From assembly GCA_002311345.1 (NCBI GenBank), contig DCAA01000006.1, positions 238,716 through 253,852 of the forward strand: a DNA stretch of 15,137 bases, in the 5' to 3' direction. The notes under the pieces were generated by a model. The model did not search any database, had not been told where the DNA came from, and was given only the letters and a program-made list of their open reading frames with translations. The position numbers and the translations under genes are program-made. This document shows positions 13,933 to 15,137 of the stretch, one piece after another. The stretch comes from Planctomycetes bacterium UBA1146. Its GTDB lineage: Bacteria; Planctomycetota; UBA8108; UBA1146. Each line of letters starts with the position of its first letter. Positions within the stretch are counted from its first letter, which is position 1.

Positions 13933-15120
13933 TCACTGCTCCTCGGCCAGGCCCAGTGCCTCACGCAGGCTCGCCTCGACCTGTCCCATCAGCGGGTCAT
14001 CGCCGCGCGCCTTCTCGGTCGGCACCTCGATGCCATCGCAGACATGAAGGGTGACGTGTTGGGGTGGATGCGGCCGCGCGAAATCGGTCAGGTCTTCCTC
14101 GAAGCGCTCGACCGTTTCGAGGAATCGTTCGTCAGGGGCATCGGAGGAGAGGTAGCCGCGCGGATACAGCGACAGTTGCTGTGCCAGGTACAGCGCTGCA
14201 AATTGTTGCCAGCGCCGGTCTCGTTCATCGTCATCGATATCGCCAGAGACCATCCCCTTGAGGATCACCGCTCGCAGGTTCTTGCTGCGCTTGACGACAC
14301 TGCCGTCCTGATGGCCATCGAGCCACTCCTTTTCGAGCGGGTGCAGCAGGTGATCGATCAGCTTATCGGTTCGTTCCCACAGGTCGCCCGACTGGGTGCC
14401 ACCGAGGTGCTCGATCTCCTTCAAGCTCAGCAGCGCGCCTCCGATCTTGCGAATCCGTGTCAGTAGATCCATATTCCGTTGCGGCGCCCACGACAGTCGC
14501 TGCTCGATCTCTTCCAGCACCGGTTCCAGCGTCTCGGTCAGATCGCCCTCGAAGTGATAGCGGATCGCCAGCGGAAAGATGATCACCTTGCCGCCATCGC
14601 CTGCCGCGCGTTTCCGTGCTGCGCCGCGGGCGATGGTCGAGATCCCCTCCATCAGCGGATTGAGCAGATCATTGGTACGAGAGACCGCACCCTCGGGGAA
14701 GATCACGAGTGGCCGCTGCGCTTGCTCGAGGATCTCTATCGCGCACTGCAGAGAAGTCCGATCCATCCCTTCGCGATAGATACTGAAGGCACCCATCAGA
14801 CGGATCACCGCTCGCTGCAGCCGCCCTTCCATGAAGATGTGCCAGCTGGCCATGGCAAAAAACAGCGATCGGGTCGCCCGGACCAGCGGATACAGCGCCA
14901 TCGGGTCGCACGGTCGGGGGTGGTTGGGTGTGATCAGGATGCCATGACCGGCATCGATCGCGGCTCGGATCTTTTCGGCACCGTGTACTTCGCTGGAAAC
15001 GACCCCGTATCGATTGCGTATCAACCGGGTGATCAACAAACGCCCCACCAAGTGCGGCAGGATGTTGCCGCGGTAAGGCGCAACAAACGAGTAAGGTTGA
15101 TCGACGACGATGCCCTGCAT
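13933..15120 (-). CDS. PlsC-type 1-acyl-glycerol-phosphate acyltransferase family protein
   Basis: This 395-aa acyltransferase shows the PlsC signature. The catalytic NHPRPCD (N66, H67, D72) is followed by IYREGMD (114–120), the glycerol-phosphate-binding FPEGAVSRTND (141–151) and IIFPLAIRYHF near 180–190. The C-terminal roughly 190 residues are charged and helical, beyond the usual PlsC length (about 240 aa), and may be a regulatory or partner-binding extension. Known members acylate lysophosphatidate or related acceptors from acyl-CoA or acyl-ACP at the inner face of the membrane. The exact acceptor is not evident. ATG 15120 lies 17 nt from the window end, with a weak AGGGG close upstream, so the protein appears complete. 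The SMS-like gene follows after 2 nt. Confidence 0.9.
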   Translation of the reverse strand: MQGIVVDQPYSFVAPYRGNILPHLVGRLLITRLIRNRYGVVSSEVHGAEKIRAAIDAGHGILITPNHPRPCDPMALYPLVRATRSLFFAMASWHIFMEGRLQRAVIRLMGAFSIYREGMDRTSLQCAIEILEQAQRPLVIFPEGAVSRTNDLLNPLMEGISTIARGAARKRAAGDGGKVIIFPLAIRYHFEGDLTETLEPVLEEIEQRLSWAPQRNMDLLTRIRKIGGALLSLKEIEHLGGTQSGDLWERTDKLIDHLLHPLEKEWLDGHQDGSVVKRSKNLRAVILKGMVSGDIDDDERDRRWQQFAALYLAQQLSLYPRGYLSSDAPDERFLETVERFEEDLTDFARPHPPQHVTLHVCDGIEVPTEKARGDDPLMGQVEASLREALGLAEEQ

Positions 15121-15137
15121 AGCCCCTGTGATTCCCT

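Overview
The window (about 15.1 kb, moderately GC-rich, dense coding) looks like chromosomal DNA of a Gram-negative-type bacterium. I would guess Planctomycetota or a relative. The hints are a NfeD–NfeD–FloA membrane operon, a TMTC-like glycosyltransferase, an archaeal-type HAD phosphatase and the sequence of ribosomal protein L13. This placement is inference, not proof. The first 15 bases are pure G, followed by odd G/C-rich sequence, which looks like a contig end or sequencing artefact.

Region 1 (75–7898, + strand) is a tightly coupled five-gene operon: HAD phosphatase, polyprenyl-phosphate-type GT2, GT4, a large TMTC-like GT-C protein with TPRs, and a multi-pass protein ending in a spermidine-synthase-like Rossmann domain. 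The junctions are 0 nt, 4-nt overlap, 4-nt overlap and 1-nt overlap. A plausible reading is a membrane glycosylation pathway. The GT2 would charge a polyprenyl-phosphate with a sugar on the cytoplasmic face. The GT-C enzyme would then transfer that sugar to an acceptor, probably a protein, on the outer face.

Region 2 (about 7930–9200) is housekeeping. rplM and rpsI follow a clear sigma70-like promoter (TTGACA, 17 bp, TAGGAT) and are closed by a strong hairpin that probably terminates from both sides. A tRNA-Leu(CAA) gene lies on the minus strand facing them.

Region 3 (9279–13114, minus strand) is a membrane-microdomain operon in the order NfeD serine protease, short NfeD, flotillin-like FloA and an unknown single-pass protein. 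Its core matches the yqeZ–floA arrangement of Bacillus.

Region 4 (13253–15120, minus strand) is a two-gene lipid unit: a PlsC-type acyltransferase followed by a small membrane enzyme of the sphingomyelin-synthase/PAP2_C type. It lies immediately upstream of the flotillin operon, separated by 138 bp rich in inverted repeats and GATC sites. Regions 3 and 4 together suggest a locus for membrane lipid composition and microdomain upkeep.

There is no gene-free stretch longer than 300 bases. I saw no mobile element, CRISPR array or pseudogene.
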